This document shows positions 62,633-64,000 of a stretch of 64,000 bases of DNA, piece by piece. The DNA comes from Paenibacillus psychroresistens (lineage in GTDB: Bacteria > Bacillota > Bacilli > Paenibacillales > NBRC-103111), in the NCBI RefSeq assembly GCF_009728935.1, contig NZ_CP034235.1:3200001-3264000 (forward strand). Reading direction: 5' to 3'. Each line of letters begins with the position of its first letter. Within the stretch, counting starts at the first letter, position 1. The notes under the pieces were generated by a model. It had not been told where the DNA came from. It worked only from the letters and a program-made list of their open reading frames with translations, and ran no database searches. The position numbers and the translations under genes are program-made.

Positions 62633-62662
62633 AAGGGCTTGCCTAAATGGGGGCAAGTTCTT
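62633..62662 (+). terminator. Possible terminator after the lectin-tailed hydrolase
   Basis: CTTGCC and GGCAAG pair around a short loop, followed by TTCTTG. Weak; the permease genes downstream could be reached by read-through. Confidence 0.4.
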
Positions 62663-62724
62663 GTACTCTCTTAGCATTTGAATTAGAAAGATCCGAAATA
62701 CAATCCGCTTTGGGAGTGACTTGC

Positions 62725-63663
62725 ATGAATACGAGTATGAATACATCAACAACGGTTGGGATGAAAAAAGGCAATCGAACCTGGAAGGAAATCAAGAGGA
62801 ATAAAGTTGTTTATTTGTGCATCTCGCCCTTTTTTATTTTATTTGCGATATTTGGGCTATTTCCCATTCTATTTTCGCTTTTTGTATCGTTTCAGCAATG
62901 GGATGGTATTGGGAATATGAAATATATCGGCTTGGATAATTATACATTTTTGCTAACCGACTATGAATTTTGGCATTCAATCACCAATACGATTTTTATT
63001 TGGCTGCTATCGACGATTCCTATGTTATTCCTAGCCTTAATTATTGCTTTTTTACTCAATTCAGCTTCTTTACGTTTTCGCACCGGTTATCGGATTCTTT
63101 ACTTTTTGCCGAACATTACCTCTATTGTCGCTGTAGCGATAGTATTCGGCACCGTTTTCGCTGAAAGCTATGGTTTTTTAAACTTTATTCTCAATAGCTT
63201 CAAGCTGGACGAGGTTAGCTGGATCAGCTCTCCATTCTGGATTAAAGTGGCGATTGCTTCCATGGTGATTTGGCGGTGGACGGGATATAACGCGATTATC
63301 TATCTGGCAGGGCTGCAAAGTATTCCAAACGATCTTTATGAAGCAGCACGGATAGATGGTGCTAGCACATCCCAGTCCTTTTTCCGCATTACGATACCGA
63401 TGCTTCGCCCCGTTATTCTGTTCACAACGATTATGTCAATAACCGGTGGCATGCAAATCTTCACAGAATCACAAATTTTGACTGGAGAAGGTAATTTAGG
63501 CGGTGTGGGACATAGTGCCATGACAATGGTGCTTTATTTATACCAACAGTCGTTCTTTAATCATATATTCGGCTATGGTTCGGCAATAGCTTGGGGCATG
63601 TTTATCATTATTTTAATATTTTCGTATGTAAATTGGAGAATTGTAAAATTAACCGAGAAATAA
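62725..63663 (+). CDS. Sugar ABC transporter permease (MsmF/UgpA-like)
   Basis: A 312-residue, six-helix CUT1 permease: YLCISPFFILFAIFGLFPILFSLFVSF at the first helix and the EAA loop YEAARIDGASTSQSFFRITIPMLRPV. ATG 62725 is chosen because GGGAGTGA lies just upstream; the frame is open from 62647 but crosses the preceding hairpin. It pairs with the binding protein at 59406 and the permease at 63684. No ATPase gene is seen; a shared ATPase is expected. Confidence 0.92.
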   Translation: MNTSMNTSTTVGMKKGNRTWKEIKRNKVVYLCISPFFILFAIFGLFPILFSLFVSFQQWDGIGNMKYIGLDNYTFLLTDYEFWHSITNTIFIWLLSTIPMLFLALIIAFLLNSASLRFRTGYRILYFLPNITSIVAVAIVFGTVFAESYGFLNFILNSFKLDEVSWISSPFWIKVAIASMVIWRWTGYNAIIYLAGLQSIPNDLYEAARIDGASTSQSFFRITIPMLRPVILFTTIMSITGGMQIFTESQILTGEGNLGGVGHSAMTMVLYLYQQSFFNHIFGYGSAIAWGMFIIILIFSYVNWRIVKLTEK

Positions 63664-63683
63664 TAGAGGGGAGAGAATGGAGC

Positions 63684-64000
63684 TTGAGCTTACAAAATGG
63701 TTTTAAAAACTTAGGATTACATATTCTGCTTATTACAGGTGGGCTTGTCTCGTTATTTCCGTTTTATTGGATGTCTGTTATAGCCACCAACAAATCAAGT
63801 GATGTATTTCGTTATCCGCCTAAATTAATGTTCGGCAATAAGCTGTTCCTTAATTTAAAGCATGTATTTGAGAATATCAATTTCGGTACTGCCTTTACGA
63901 ATACAGCTTTTGTATCGACTAGTGCCATGGTGCTAGTGCTTTTTTTCAGTACGTTGGCCGGATTCTTTTTCGCCAAATATCGTTTTCCTGGAAGTCTGAT
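63684..64000 (+). CDS. Sugar ABC transporter permease (MsmG/UgpE-like), 3' end outside window
   Basis: The frame is open from TTG 63684 to the end of the window, with AGGGGAGAG about 8 bases upstream; the ATG at 63678 is in another frame and stops soon. The product MSLQNGFKNLGLHILLITGG continues VSLFPFYWMSVIATNKSSDV (first helix and the ATN loop of CUT1 permeases) and reaches STLAGFFFAKYRFPG, the helix 3 motif. It is the second membrane subunit of the importer; the EAA loop lies beyond the window. Confidence 0.9.
   Translation, partial: MSLQNGFKNLGLHILLITGGLVSLFPFYWMSVIATNKSSDVFRYPPKLMFGNKLFLNLKHVFENINFGTAFTNTAFVSTSAMVLVLFFSTLAGFFFAKYRFPGSL

Overview
The window looks like a chromosomal segment of a spore-forming, low-to-moderate GC Firmicute, most likely Paenibacillus or a close relative. 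The basis is the xerD-deoB-pupG-type / dacF-spoIIAA-spoIIAB-sigF / spoVA-lysA-ppiB backbone (a Bacillales arrangement), strong AGGAGG ribosome binding sites, frequent TTG/GTG starts, CotD-like and DUF4183 spore-surface proteins, and abundant YesM/YesN-LplABC-type carbohydrate loci. No rRNA, tRNA, CRISPR array, prophage or transposase gene was recognised.

Layout: (1) 1-4804, core genes: 3' end of alanine dehydrogenase, a YqzK-like membrane protein, XerD, phosphopentomutase and two tandem purine nucleoside phosphorylases. (2) 4805-10960, an AT-rich accessory stretch with signs of decay: a C-terminal gene fragment, a degenerate ABC ATPase, a frameshifted acetyltransferase, another frameshifted fragment, a TARG1-like macrodomain, a lipoprotein, a stand-alone ClpP-like protease and a YflT-like stress protein. 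(3) 11124-18606, a lipoyl/octanoyl transferase, a phytase-esterase-like secreted protein and the complete pyruvate dehydrogenase operon pdhABCD. The nearby LipL-type enzyme could supply lipoylation of PdhC. (4) 18780-28404, a DUF1835 gene and then the sporulation block dacF-spoIIAA-spoIIAB-sigF, a heptad-repeat coiled-coil gene and a GNAT gene, spoVAA-spoVAB, lysA and ppiB. (5) 28547-33430, a beta-propeller / AraC / PhyH-dioxygenase cluster with a second, divergent AraC gene, an L,D-transpeptidase and a very small gene that I read as sda.

(6) 33604-37877 is the most interesting part: a ComQXPA-type quorum-sensing locus in an unusual order. A 63-codon gene for a ComX-like prepheromone (C terminus ...DGIWS) is divergent from a comP-like kinase, a comA-like regulator and a comQ-like isoprenyl transferase. 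A perfect dyad resembling a ComA box lies between comX and the neighbouring sda-like gene, upstream of sda. This suggests, without proving, a link between isoprenyl-peptide quorum sensing and the sporulation checkpoint.

(7) 37981-44897, ilvD, a polysaccharide deacetylase, a three-gene ABC-2 exporter and a set of minus-strand spore-surface candidates (CotD-like, DUF4183 and a beta/gamma-crystallin-like protein). (8) 45060-64000, two carbohydrate-uptake modules: a two-component system, two permeases, a binding protein and a GH42 beta-galactosidase on the plus strand; a binding-protein/kinase/regulator trio on the minus strand; then a second binding protein, a frameshifted glycoside hydrolase with a ricin-type lectin tail, and two permeases, the last running off the window.
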